28,873 nt of DNA. It comes from Seiridium cupressi. Lineage: Eukaryota; Ascomycota; Sordariomycetes; Amphisphaeriales; Sporocadaceae. The notes under the pieces are model-generated. The model did not search any database. It saw only the letters and a list, made by a program, of their open reading frames with translations, and was not told the origin of the DNA. The stretch is taken from contig JARVKI010000186.1 of the NCBI GenBank assembly GCA_036674765.1, positions 1-28,873 of the forward strand, written 5' to 3'. The position numbers and the translations under genes are program-made. Below, in pieces: positions 10,417 to 20,722 of this stretch (the stretch's first letter is position 1; each line of letters starts with the position of its first letter).

Positions 10417-11022
10417 GAATGGACGATAAGGAGATATAGGTTTCCTCATATGAACTTCCTTTAGGAATTTCATTATAAAAACTTCGTCACAAGATCTCTG
10501 CCAAAAGTACCTCGTCATAGGTACCTTGCCGTGGCGATTCGTAGTGGAAAGCTAATCGTAGCAATAATATTTTACATATGACCTGAGAAAATATGCAAGC
10601 ATATAAGCCAATAGGTTTGGTTCGTCGTAACTATTTCATCATTCCGTCAACATCAATGGGCTTGTGCTCTACCTTACCGGATCAACTCATCGGCTTCTTT
10701 TTATCTATGATTAGTTTAAAAAGAGTGGGCCACGCTGGAGATATACTAGTGACGAATGACATATATGAGGTTCTCGATGTAAATCTCGCCTTTGCAAGTT
10801 TCTCTCCTCCGACTTCACATCTTGAGTGCTGACTTATTGCTTTATTGACAGCTTTCTGACTTATCCCTGTTAATAAAGTACCATTATCCGTTCTTCTACC
10901 GACGGTTTGTTTTACCAGGTTGCTCTATCATTAGGTCATCTAGTGGATGAATTAAGAACATTCGGGGGATAGACATGACGAGCTCGCCCGAAACGACATC
11001 ACTGCTTCCAAAAGATGCACAT
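10417..11022. other. Convergent intergenic region
   Basis: It separates the 3' ends of the Myb-like gene (+) and the reductase gene (-). No gene is supported; the 79-codon frame at 10593-10832 is not recognisable. A TTTATT at 10841-10846 (AATAAA on the minus strand) lies about 180 nt past the reductase stop and could serve as its polyadenylation signal. Confidence 0.5.
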
Positions 11023-12231
11023 CTAGCTGTCGCTCGTCCGCCACACCAACTTCTCCCTGCTAACGCCGTCTCTTAATGAATTCAGAGCATTTGTGGCCCT
11101 GTCCTTGATTGTATCGCCTTCAATCAGCCTGTACCTCTGCGGGACCACGATACCCTCAGCCACAAATGCAGGCATGATTTCAGTCGCCAGCTTCTCCTTG
11201 AAGAACTCGTGCTAAATCATTGGTTAGAATTATAGCTTGCGGAGGAATGGATTGAACTTACTGCCCACACGAAGTATGTTCGGACACCCCTGGCTTCGAC
11301 TCCTTCCGCCCATGGCACCACGGACGTCACTTCCATAGAATATTCCGGCGCCTGTTCGTTCGAGGCATGCTTCAAGATGACAGGAAGCATGATAGCCACA
11401 ATACTAGACTTCTGAGCGAGTTGTGTGATCGACTTGATACTTCCTTCCTGCGACCCAATGCAGTCGATGATTAATGGTATAGCTGGTTGTTGATCGCCAC
11501 GAATCTTGCTGGCGGCGCTCAACAGAAGGTCGACTACTTTGGGATCCTTGTAATCTACAACATCGTCGGCTCCCAGCTCTTTCAAGTACTTGTGATGGGT
11601 CGGCGAAGCGGTGGCGATCAAGTGACGGTAGCCGTAATACCTCAATATCTGGATCGCCTGCTGTCCAACGGAAGAAGCTGCGCCCCATATGAGAATCGGC
11701 TCATCTGCCTTGGGTGGTACGTAATTGGCAGGCTTCGGCCAAGGAGTCTCCAGCTTAAGGTCTGACGCCATGGTGTTGAAGACTGTGATGAAATTCTCGG
11801 GTATAGTTGCGACCTGCTCCATAGAGAAACCGGCGGGAATCTGTGCCCCCGTTAGTAAGACTCGTGACGTCGTCTGCACTGACAGGGATTTATACCTTGC
11901 CGAACTTCCATTCTGGAGCCGTGACTCGTTCCTGATGGGCAGCCTCCACGTTGCCCTCATGCGCCCATCCGAAGACCTCATCGCCAGGCTTGAAGCGTTT
12001 GGCCTCGGGCCCCACCTCCTTCACCACGCCAACTGTGACAGCTCCCAGCACTTGTGGTGGCTCTACCAGAAGACCGCCATCCGCCCTGTGTAAGTCCAGA
12101 GGCGTCGACGCTGTGAACTTTGCTTGGACTAATATCTTGTCTCCCTCAGGAGCAACTGTTGGTCTTTCATGAATCTCGAATGGCTTCCTTGGGCCAACAG
12201 AGACCAAGGCCCGGTGAGTGCGTGTAGTCAT
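11023..12231 (-). CDS. MDR-superfamily NAD(P)H-dependent enoyl/quinone-type reductase
   Basis: Exons 12231-11896, 11840-11262 and 11211-11023 join in phase to give 367 residues. Introns of 55 and 50 nt have good signals; the first contains TACTAAC before its acceptor. The N-terminal half is a GroES-like domain (about 10-130) with the KRFKPGDEVFG element. The Rossmann fold follows, with the nucleotide-binding turn WGAASSVGQQAIQ at 164-176, then RHLIATAS and LGADDVVDYKDP. The catalytic and structural zinc cysteines of classical alcohol dehydrogenases are absent, placing it with the quinone-oxidoreductase/trans-enoyl-reductase (toxD-like) branch. Length (340-370) is normal. Members reduce C=C bonds in enoyl or enone substrates; some work beside polyketide synthases, but no synthase is visible here, so the substrate is unknown. 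Confidence 0.93.
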
Positions 12232-13173
12232 CCTGAGAAGAGTTGATCAAACTGATGGGTTGATTGTGGTTGCCTGAATGTTATGGTTGCCAGCCTAAAT
12301 GAAAGCTGGCGTTGTGGAAGTTTATTATACTCGTTCGCTCCATACCTGACAAATTGGTGCTGGATGAGGTTATGGTGCACAAATATACCTAATCGGGTAA
12401 AGGTTTGCTAGCGATTACATGCAGACATGGGTCCGCCGCTTGGTAATCTCTCAATTAGTCATTTTGGCCCACCTTACCACGCTTCGATCATGCTTTACGG
12501 TTTTTGCCTAAAAGGGTATGTCGCAAAGGATAACGTAGTATGAATAAGAACTCTTGCTTAGTAGTGATTGCTTCGTGCCGCCTTCTTCTGCAGTCATCGT
12601 TATAGACCCAAGCCATACGTCGCCGAAGCGGTTTGAGACATCCGACTTGGTCAGAAACCGTGCAATTGACACGAGAGATGAGGAGAAAAGAACGGGCCGT
12701 GTCAGCTACGACTCTCACAAGCCTCGGCGAGCTGAAATGTTGGCTGATCTTTTGAAGATAATTCGCCCAGTAAGGCTGCCAGGCGGCTGGTGAGGCGGAG
12801 CACCGTCGTTGCGCGTCGGTTCATTTTAGTGGCAAAGCGCCAGAGGCAAGAACAGCATTGACGCCGCCAAGCATGGACGACGGCCTCTGTGCATCACAGT
12901 CTTCTCGTTCACTTTCTTGGTCCTCGGACAGGTGTTTGAACCACAGCTGAGACAATCTTCGACTTTGCGACACCATGCATTGTTCTATGCATATAACAGC
13001 TTTTATGCAAATATCAAATTACTAGCACCCGAAGTGTAGCGGTCGGGCTTCTTGCTCTTAGCTTCGCTGTTACCAAGTCTGCCAAGTTACCGACTTCACT
13101 CACTCTCAAGAAATCGCAAGATCTCGGATCCCTCCGCCTGGCAGGCTCGTCTCGTCCTTCTGCACCCGCTAAG
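12232..13173. other. Divergent promoter region
   Basis: About 940 bp between the start codons of the reductase (-) and the H...NCQ protein (+). It must hold both promoters. Short frames near 12488-12793 are not recognisable. I see no convincing shared operator or repeat. Confidence 0.5.
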
Positions 13174-14136
13174 ATGCGATTTGACGTCTTGACCAAGCTC
13201 AGCCAGGCCAGCCAGGCGGCTGAGGAATTCGTCAAGAAGAAATGGTGAGGATCTCTTACTTAGTACCCAAATCCGTCAAGACCGGAGAGTTGATTGGATA
13301 ATGTTTATGATTGTAGGGATGGACACAAACTGAAAGAAGCAGAGAAAGCGGCGCAAGCCGAGTTGGAGTTCCGCAAAGAGGAGAGAAATCAGTTATTGCA
13401 ATTGATCGTCGCTAAGCGCACAGGCTCATCAGCAGATGAGATGCCCCTGCTCATGTGCGATCCCGCCGATCCTAGCAAGGCCGTCTTCCTGATTACTATA
13501 CCCATCGCATTCGGCCGATTTAAGCTGTCCCAAAGCTCATATAAGCTCTTGGCGAGGCATGTCGGTATGAGCATGGACAGCGTCAGTCACTGGGCCCTCG
13601 CGGTCATCGATCGCGGCTTTGGAACTTGCCTCTTTTACGAGCTTATGAGCGACGACTTGGGGCTGAATTCTCTCATGAAGAATCAGTTCCGCTTCGACGA
13701 GGTGACTCCCGAGTTCATCGCCAGCTGGAGCTCTTGCTATTACGTCGGCGAGACCACTATGGCGCACGATCAGATCGAGCAGCTGGGTTGGTCACAGAAT
13801 CAGACGCCATGATCCATGAAGTTGACATATCACACAGGTATTGAGCACATGACGTCGCACCCGCGATACAACCTTTTAAATAGTAATTGCCAGGACATGG
13901 TGGAAACCCTGGTCAAACAACTTTGCAACGGCAAGGTCATCAGTCAAGCCAAGCTGAGGGAGGAATTGTCTCTCGCGTCACCCAGAATCGCACTTGATCT
14001 TATGGTCGCAAGGTTCAAGTCACGCATAGACTCATTCGGAGACCATGAAGACGCAGAGAAGATAAAAGACCAGGACGTCGAGGTACAGAAGGATGTGGAC
14101 GTAATTGGTACTCTATGGCGTCGGATACATCGGTGA
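13174..14136 (+). CDS. Putative permuted papain-like (LRAT/NlpC/PPPDE-type) fold protein with H...NCQ signature
   Basis: Exons 13174-13244, 13317-13786 and 13838-14136 give 279 residues. Residues 1-60 are helical and charged (KLKEAEKAAQAELEFRKEER), probably a short coiled coil. A globular domain follows: SHWALAVIDRG around His115, the FYELMSDDLG strand region, CYYVGETT, and PRYNLLNSNCQDMVE with Cys198. His on an early strand and Cys in an NCQ helix cap is the arrangement of circularly permuted papain-like folds (LRAT, NlpC/P60-like, PPPDE), which include thiol acyltransferases and peptidases. The second intron has a weak GTTGGT donor, but it removes a TGA (13810-13812) and joins EQLG to IEHM, giving a smooth product. 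There is no signal peptide. The enzymatic role is inferred, and an inactive homologue is possible. Confidence 0.75.
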
Positions 14137-15643
14137 CCAGGACCAGTCGACCAGCGAGAATCCATCTAACTGCCACCGGACTGGCTTGAGCTCCTAACTC
14201 ACAAATTCCATATACGACTCGCGTGTCAGCTTGCTTCCGAGTAATACTAATAACACCAGGTGAGCTGCAGCTCCTCCGGTCGTACCGCCGGATGGTTGGA
14301 GCAGGAGAGACGTGAACTAGGCAGACAAGCTCACACTGCTGTCCGGCACCACATTGTCTTGCCGTGGGCCACGTATCCAATCGCAACACTTCATGACTGA
14401 GGCCTTGCCTGGAGTTTTACATTGAGCCTCTTCAGGACATGGACATTTCAGAAGTGGAAGGCATTTGCGGCGTCAATTGTGAAGCGGGATGCGTTTGTTC
14501 CGCGGAAGGGGGTGTTTTTACTCATACACTGGAGGAGCAACGACACTACATATAGTCGGCCTTGCAACTTTTAGCGAATATGAGACCACCATCATGTTGT
14601 GTGTGGTTCATTTCACTGCCTTCAGCAGTTCAATACTACCTCGCATCATTTTCTCTCATTCCAACCAGGTTACCTTTCCAGGACCTATAGCTGACTTTTC
14701 GACGAGTTGAAGTGGTAGGAAAATGATAACCATACTTGTCCTATAACACCGACATCGCTCCTCATCAATTTGAATAATAATGCTCGGGGAATTGTCGGCG
14801 ACTAGTGCCTCCTCCTGCTCGTCGCTTGGGTTATGAACGACTTATCTGGCAAACCCTTTGAATAAAGACGTTTCTCGCGCAGGGTAGTGTTTAGTCTTCA
14901 GAGGAGTTTAAGCGTGTCATCATAGCCGCAATGGCTTACCGTATAAGCAACTTGCTTCTTGTTGAATTCGTACTGACCCTCTTTCAAAAATGTACTGGAT
15001 AGTTGACACCGCATCCATTTTCATCAGTTGGCAGAATCATCTGTGATCAACGGCGCCCGAAAGATAGATCCAGAAAGTGCAGTTGCCCAAGATCTAGGAA
15101 ACTTGTTCCAGGGCTGGGTCTGGTCGATATGAAGTAGGTTGCCAGCCACCGGACTCGAGTCGCCTTTCTGACATATCACCTTGGTCGTTGAATATTGCAT
15201 CTACCCACGAGGTTCGACTGGTTTCGCCATGGCGTAGACGTCGCCAGGTGTTCACAAGTCGAGTGACCCTCCACATACCTTCACAAGGCTGAGCTTGCTA
15301 AGAGTCCTTGTGATCTGTAACTATATGAAGTATCCAAGTTGGCACCACGCTCAAAAAGCCAATCCTCAAGTGTATGAGAGTGTCTCGAACTCTGAGATAA
15401 GTCTTTCTGTGGTGCTTTCTGATTCAGTTGAGCGGGTGTTCAATCAAAAAGATTCCGGAGGGGTGGGGTGACGCCGAGATGTCACCTGAAGGAGGAGCAG
15501 CGTCCTTTTTGACGAAGTTTTATCTTCCGGCTCTTACGAGCCTTCCTAGATCGCTGCCTCAAGGTCGAGGATATGGTGGTATTCATGCTGCCATCGGCAA
15601 GCCAGTGGCGGGTGAAAGGGGCCATTCCAGTACGACAAACTGT
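14137..15643. other. Intergenic stretch with one possible micro-gene
   Basis: About 1.5 kb between the H...NCQ gene and the 3' end of the helix-turn-helix gene. Most of it shows no coding signal. A possible spliced 47-residue gene is listed separately at 14931-15132. A minus-strand 60-codon ATG frame at 15094-15276 overlaps it but is not recognisable. Confidence 0.5.
14931..15132 (+). CDS. Possible spliced micro-gene (47 residues)
   Basis: ATG at 14931 opens 13 codons (MAYRISNLLLVEF). A 58-nt intron-like stretch follows (14970-15027), with a GTACTG donor, a TTGAC branch-like motif and a TTTTCATCAG acceptor. The next exon is open for 34 codons with protein-like composition (LAESSVINGARKIDPESAVA, then LGNLFQGWVWSI) and ends with TGA at 15130-15132. 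The second exon could instead be the last exon of a longer gene whose upstream part I cannot see, or a decayed remnant. No function can be suggested; confidence is low. Confidence 0.22.
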
Positions 15644-16555
15644 CTATATATCTTCTTCGGAATCATCGTCTACATCCTCTTCGCTCTCTTGGCTGCCTTG
15701 GTCGTTCCAACTGGTTCTTTGGTTGTCGAGCTCTGCGTTGAGCTGTGCTTCTAATTCGCGTTCCAACGAGTCGTCATCATCGTCATCATACTCGGCATAA
15801 TCATCGCTGTTATCCTCCTCGTTCTCATCGTCGTCACCAGCTGCGGCCGGCTCGTCATTCTCGATCTCGTCTAACGACATGGGAGCACCCGCATCGGGTG
15901 GCGGCGGTGGATTGTTCGCCAAAGACGCCTGCCGCTGCTGCTCGGTCGGTGGCGGCCAGCTGGGTTCGTTCTCGAATGCAAACTCGGATGCCGGAAGGTA
16001 CTTCTTGCGATTATTCCACCAATTCGCCAAGGTGCCGGCAGGGGCCTGAAATCTCGCACCGGCCTCCCTCGTTGTGACAGCGCGGAACTGGCGTATGTCG
16101 TAGGGACGCTGGTGGGCCGCTGGTAGGCCCGGTCGCTCAGCGCCGGTGGGGTTGGCCTCGCCTCGCGGTACGTAGGCATGAAGCATCCAGTGGAGGACCG
16201 TCGCTTTCTGCTTGCGGCTATAGCGACGCTCGACGCGCTTCACGATGATCGGGGGTGGTACGCGCAGACTACAACGGCGAACACGGCTTGAGGGCTTGTC
16301 CGCCCATTTGGGACCGCCTCTGTCGTGCTTCATTAGCCGGAGGCGCTTGAGCTCGCGTATGCGCCATTGTTCGCCTCTAGGTAGACCTTTGGGAATCGGT
16401 AGTCCCGCTGTTACAGCGACCTGTTCCGGGACTTGCTCTGCCATTGCGGCGAACGAGCATGCGTATCGCTGCAGTCTGGTGGATGAAAAAGTTGAAAGAA
16501 ATCGAGACCTCGTCGGATTGTCGCCGGGGCTTGTGATAGCTGTGGTGGGGTCCAT
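15644..16555 (-). CDS. Helix-turn-helix-like DNA-binding protein with acidic tail
   Basis: Intronless frame of 303 residues; ATG at 16555 has a good context (ACAATGG), but a second ATG at 16444 (MAEQVPEQ, 266 residues) is an equally plausible start. The first half is strongly basic. Residues about 108-188 look like a helix-turn-helix unit: RRYSRKQKATVLHWMLHAYV, then DIRQFRAVTTREAGARF, then APAGTLANWWNNRKKYL. The pattern of a lysine-rich helix, a spacer, and a recognition helix followed by W-NNR-K recalls the Psq/CENP-B N-terminal domains used by pogo/Tigger transposases and their domesticated relatives. No DDE catalytic domain follows. Instead there is a Pro-rich linker (200-225) and a long Asp/Glu-rich tail (230-303). 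It could be a domesticated transposase DNA-binding domain or a transcription factor. The assignment is tentative; the gene itself is well supported by strong compositional structure. Confidence 0.68.
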   Translation of the reverse strand: MDPTTAITSPGDNPTRSRFLSTFSSTRLQRYACSFAAMAEQVPEQVAVTAGLPIPKGLPRGEQWRIRELKRLRLMKHDRGGPKWADKPSSRVRRCSLRVPPPIIVKRVERRYSRKQKATVLHWMLHAYVPRGEANPTGAERPGLPAAHQRPYDIRQFRAVTTREAGARFQAPAGTLANWWNNRKKYLPASEFAFENEPSWPPPTEQQRQASLANNPPPPPDAGAPMSLDEIENDEPAAAGDDDENEEDNSDDYAEYDDDDDDSLERELEAQLNAELDNQRTSWNDQGSQESEEDVDDDSEEDI

Positions 16556-17212
16556 TGTCGGGGAGCTCGGGCCCCTGTTCTGGCAAGCTAAAGTCTGCTA
16601 AAGCCACTGAATCTAATGTAACATTAGTGCCTCTTAATGCGACCCCGCGCTACGAAAACGTACATTGAAGCTACATTTAACTTGGTATATATTTCCAGAC
16701 ATTCTTCCTAGTCGACTAGACTGATGAGCAACTGAACAAACGCCCTCTTGGCATTAAATGCTATCGACTGATTGCACCATCCGGGTACGATCATCCCGAA
16801 TCACCTGGTTAGATCTTCCGAGATCTCGGGCCATTTTGGCTCATCTGTTTCCCATACATTGAGCAAAGGCTGGACTGCTATATTGCCTTGGATTTACCTT
16901 GTAAGACATGACCGGAAGCCTGTTCGAACTCGGTATTGATGAGATTACGTCAATGTCAGTGGTGGATTAGCAACAAGATACTGGATTTTGTTACTAACTA
17001 GTAGATGCATATGCACCATGTATGTCCAACGTATGTCCAACATATGTCCAGCATATGTCCAGCATATATTAAGTGCATGGGAGAGGATCAAGCTGTGTTA
17101 TGAGAACCCCATAACTTCCTTCGCTACCCTTCAGGGAGGGATCACGGCCACCGGGTAACTTTGATATCCTCTGGGGGATATGTGTCCGCGACTCAGTCGT
17201 CAAAGGGGGCTG
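16556..17212. other. Intergenic stretch with an 11-bp tandem repeat
   Basis: The region upstream of the helix-turn-helix gene and downstream of the unresolved gene. No gene is supported. It contains a four-unit tandem repeat (listed separately) at 17020-17063. Confidence 0.5.
17020..17063. repeat. 11-bp tandem repeat, four units
   Basis: Two copies of GTATGTCCAAC are followed by two copies of ATATGTCCAGC, directly adjacent, then a partial ATAT. The core is RTATGTCCARC. The pairwise pattern of variants suggests duplication of units in blocks. It could be a minisatellite seed or a clustered protein-binding site about 460 bp upstream of the helix-turn-helix gene start. Confidence 0.85.
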
Positions 17213-18188
17213 CTACTTCTTACGGTCAACTCCACGATGGAAAAGCATGCCCTCCCGCTGTATCTCATAGTTGGGGAATAGGATGTCGTTACGAGTCTTG
17301 ATAAGTATCACGGTGAGATCGTGTGTCATCTTCACGGTTTCCTTGCGGAAAAAAAAATATGTAGTCAGTGACTTGATTTCTTGAAATACTTTAGCTCACT
17401 GCCGCCTCCATTTGAGCTATCGAAAGCTTTAAACTCTCCTTTAAGTACGCTTCAGTGCGTACCGTATCAAGCATAATCAGCGCGATTAATGTAATCATCA
17501 GGATAATCAGAACCATCGTACTCGTCCCGAGCATCAACAATGAGGCATAACTTTTCTTTGTCCGTCACCGTTCCACCCCAATGAAGCCAACACGCCAGCC
17601 TATCATCATCCAGGTCTCTCAGTTTGTCAAAACGTCCAAATGCTGCGCATTTAGGCGGGCGCTCGTATTTTGCGATCCTCACGCCCAAGACGCGAGCTTG
17701 GTGATTTCGTTCTTGGTTTGATCTAGCCAGCGAGTTTTGAATGTCCGTCAGGAGCTCCAATAGCTGCTGCACAGTCAAGGGCATCAACGGCCGTATTGGC
17801 AGATATTCCTCATATTCTCGCACGTGAATCTTACGGGCGTCTTTGAACCAAATGATAATGGGAATCAAGAGAAGAGGCCCAGTACTAGACAGGGAATTGT
17901 CGCGCAAGGCACGAATATGGTCTGCTAAAGTGTACACCATTTTCAGGATGTCATAGATGGGTGTCAGTAGTGAGAGGCTGCCGATAGGTTGATATGAGTT
18001 GCTGAAAACAAGGAAACAGAAGTCTGACACTCGTTCAAATAGAAACTGCTGATACACATTAACACCAATTCATCTTTGTCAATTGTGACCAGTGGTCCTT
18101 TGAGAACCTCCGCTTCTTGTTGGTGAATCAGAACCAACCTTTGTTGTGATTCACCCCACCCAGTTGACGAACGAATGTTTGACTCCAT
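17213..18188 (-). CDS. Unresolved hypothetical gene, possibly frameshifted
   Basis: Pieces on the minus strand appear to belong together. Exon 1 is 18188-18058 (ATG at 18188). A 56-nt intron with a TTGTTTTCAG acceptor leads to a frame running from 18001, with a short hydrophobic run (GPLLLIPIIIWF) and a charged region, to a TGA at 17467-17469. Further downstream, a textbook intron (17399-17342: GTGAGC donor, CACTGAC, T9 tract, CGCAAG) joins a different frame (AYLKESLKLSIAQMEAA) to a 42-codon last exon ending RGVDRKK and TAG at 17213. That second frame is open from 17564 and overlaps the first by about 100 bp, where one frame reads Asp/Tyr-rich and the other strongly hydrophobic (TMVLIILMITLIALIML, a possible membrane span). 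No intron I can see bridges the two frames, so an indel or an assembly error is likely. No family is recognised. Confidence 0.4.
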
Positions 18189-18635
18189 CGTCTTGGATCA
18201 TATACACCCGGTATGCTTGCTCCCAATTGTAGACAGAAGTATAGAACATGTTTGCGTGTGCGAAAGATTCAGTCAATATGTTCAATTTAAGATGAGCAAC
18301 TCAATGTATGCAGTTGTAACCCCAGAGGGGGAAGCGGTTTTCCTATGCGACGGGCCTATACGAGCGACATTCACAGCACCAGGGCTGCCGGAAGGTATCA
18401 GCGTATAAGAATGTGAGTTACGGCAGCACGTGGCAGCAGCGAGCATGTTGTCGTTTGGATGGCATGATCCTCATCTTATCGTTCGAGTGGTTTGGACAGC
18501 GTCCCGCCTTCGGAAAATTGTCGGAGCTCCCCGGTTGCTGAGCCTGCCCCGGCATCATTTCCGACCAATCCGTGATTTCTAGATCGACAACAGCATCACA
18601 TTCATCTAACAGCCCAAGAAGCAACGCATCTCAAG
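18189..18635. promoter_or_regulatory. Divergent upstream region of the TMEM14 gene
   Basis: About 450 bp between the unresolved gene (-) and the TMEM14 gene (+). It contains a CCAAT pentamer at about 18567-18571, roughly 65 bp upstream of the TMEM14 start, which may be a CCAAT-box. A 38-codon ATG frame at about 18292-18408 is not recognisable. Nothing else is supported. Confidence 0.35.
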
Positions 18636-19069
18636 ATGGCCGAACATCCCTCATTCACGCTGGCCGGCCTTTGTTAGTCACTCACGCGCTCCAGCGCTGT
18701 AAGTCGAAGCTAACGTGTGCACCAGTGGCCGTCGGAGGCACAATGGGCTATGTCAGAACCCGTTCCACACCCTCCCTAGTTGCAGGGCTTGGACTCGGCG
18801 CATCGTACGCGTTCGCAGGTGAGGCTGTTGATTTCGATATCATCCTGGGTTGTGACTAAGACCATGGTGTAGGCTATCTGATCAAGGAGAACAAGGACTA
18901 CGGAACTGAGTTGGCTCTGGGAAACAGCATCGCGCTCCTCGGGTCCGCCGTGCCTCGTATCGTCAAGACAGGTGGTCGCGCTCCGGTTCCTCTGGCCCTT
19001 GGCGCCGCTGGTGCCCTTGCGACCTACTACTACCAGTTGAAAGTCAGGGAGTTCAGGTTCGGTGTTTAA
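18636..19069 (+). CDS. TMEM14-family membrane protein
   Basis: Exons 18636-18672, 18726-18818 and 18873-19069 give 108 residues, the usual size for the TMEM14 (UPF0136) family. It opens MAEHPSFTLAGL, followed by AVGGTMGYVRTRSTPSLVAG, LGLGASYAFAGYLIKENKDYG, a small-residue helix LALGNSIALLGS, and VPLALGALGAAGALATYYY-like helix near the C-terminus. Four Gly/Ala-rich hydrophobic helices are expected, and the GY-R---S-PSL-AG element is typical of the family. Introns of 53 and 54 nt carry GCTAACG and GTGACTAAG branch sites; the first uses a GTTAGT donor. Relatives sit in the inner mitochondrial or other organelle membranes; animal TMEM14C moves porphyrin intermediates for haem synthesis, while the fungal role is not settled. 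Confidence 0.93.
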
Positions 19070-20722
19070 AGCACTCCACCTTTGGGGACCCTTAGTCCCG
19101 GGTATCCTGATCACCTGCGAAAAGTAGATGGCGTCGGTGGATCTACCGATTTCCGGAAAACCATCCCGTGATACTGCCTCGGATGATCCATTCTTCCACG
19201 TGGTGGCGGCTGGGATGCGACTGTGTTGAGTTAATGTACTATCCTGAGCCATTCTAGGAGACCCCTTGTATGTTAGAAAATATGGCTGCCGTTTGTGTAT
19301 ACGTCATGGCTGGGACCAACTGGCCGATGTACTATGAATCTATCAAGACTCTTCCAAAGGCATTGACGCGTTCGTTTCGTTTACAAATTGTGGTCGTCTT
19401 TGTATGCTGATTGCTCGCCCTTGTCTCAACACATTACCGGTTCGGCAGGACTGAAGAGCGAGCAGACGAAGTCGCGTACAGTTGATCACTTAATCTGAGA
19501 CCACAACTGGATTAGGCGCGGTTTGAGTGTCCTTTCTGTCGGGATTATACTAGTTTGCAGGGGAAAGAACGGTCAAGGATGTCCCATCTGCATGTAACTG
19601 CTCTTCCGCACGGCTTCCGAAAACAGCGTTCGCGATATCACGAGATCCGCCATTTGGCCCTACTCTTACAAGACTTCCAAACCATCGCAAGGTAGGAGTT
19701 CGCCAGGATCCGTCCTAGATCTGGTCTCTTCCTCCATGCCTTGAGCGCATCTGGATGGAGATTATTGGTGGAATCCTGGCATCTCAAGGCTGGTCACCAT
19801 GCCAGACCACTAGACGTGGCATCCTGCAGGATGACTGGGGAGTAACAAGACGCGCCGGGACGCCAAGTACCGCCAGGGATTAACAACTCTTTATACTTCT
19901 TGGTTCGTTGGCGACATCGGCGGCGATATAGCTGAATTGAGAATAACTAAGAAATCGGGCCTTCGGCAGAGGATGGAGGCTTCGTTATCTGTTGTCAAAG
20001 TTGTCGCAACTCCCGTCTCGACCTCAACAGGCTCCCGAGAAGCGGATTGCTTCGATTGCTTCATTTGCATTCGGCGCGCGCCGGTCCCACAGCGTTGCAA
20101 TAAAGTTGCCAAGTGTGCCTGCAGATCATTGGAGCTTAGCGACGATAGGCAGGTAAGATGCCTGCAGCGTGGCAGATCTGCCGTTTAGCGAGACACGCTT
20201 AGCACTACCTTTCTACCGAATCACGAATGGTTCTTCGGTGTCGTGCCGGCAACCGTGCGACCCAACCACAGCACGATGCTCTTTTGGAACACCTTGTCCA
20301 TGGGAACCCGGCTACGGATAGGCTGGTTGTCAGTCGGACTGCATTGCTTCTCATTCGCCAGCTAGGGCCTTAGCTCACCGGAACGGGAAGGTCGTGTTCC
20401 TCTTCTGCAAGCCCGCCAGACTGAGAGACCGAGAACAATGAGAATGCAGGTCAGCTTTGAGCCGCCAAGGCTAAATCAACTACACAGCATCCCACCCTAA
20501 AAGGGCTTCGAACCACTGATTTGGGCATTCCGCCGTTATCGAGATAGGATTGGTCATTCCCATCTCCACGATATATCTATGAATAGCGCCATGAGCAGGT
20601 ATCACACTACTATATAGACCACGGGTGAACCACGTTTTTTTTAATGGTTCGGCAGCTTACGCCACTCACGATCTCTAATCCAGGTTCTGCCACCGAATCA
20701 GTCGCCGCTCTCTCTCGTCAAC
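19070..20722. other. Intergenic stretch, no gene recognised
   Basis: About 1.65 kb between the TMEM14 and RNase genes. Short frames on both strands (for example 19891-20188) do not resemble known proteins. One B-box-like element (GGTTCGAAGCC on the minus strand near 20504-20514) was checked for a tRNA; its T-stem does not pair, so none is called. The last ~110 bp form the RNase promoter. Confidence 0.55.
20611..20617 (+). promoter_or_regulatory. TATA-like element upstream of the RNase gene
   Basis: TATATAG lies 106 bp before the RNase start codon, a plausible distance for a TATA box with a leader of about 70-80 nt. It is the only such element nearby; no other regulatory motif was recognised. 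Confidence 0.4.

Noticed and set aside
11023..12231. Reductase as part of a polyketide biosynthetic cluster
   Set aside because: No synthase, tailoring enzyme set or pathway regulator is visible in the window; neighbours look unrelated.
13810..13812. In-frame TGA in the H...NCQ gene as a further nonsense mutation
   Set aside because: A 51-nt in-phase intron (13787-13837) removes it and restores a smooth sequence, so splicing explains it better than decay.
20490..20560. Possible tRNA because of a GGTTCGAAGCC B-box-like motif on the minus strand
   Set aside because: The T-stem flanking the loop does not pair, and no acceptor stem or A-box could be placed.
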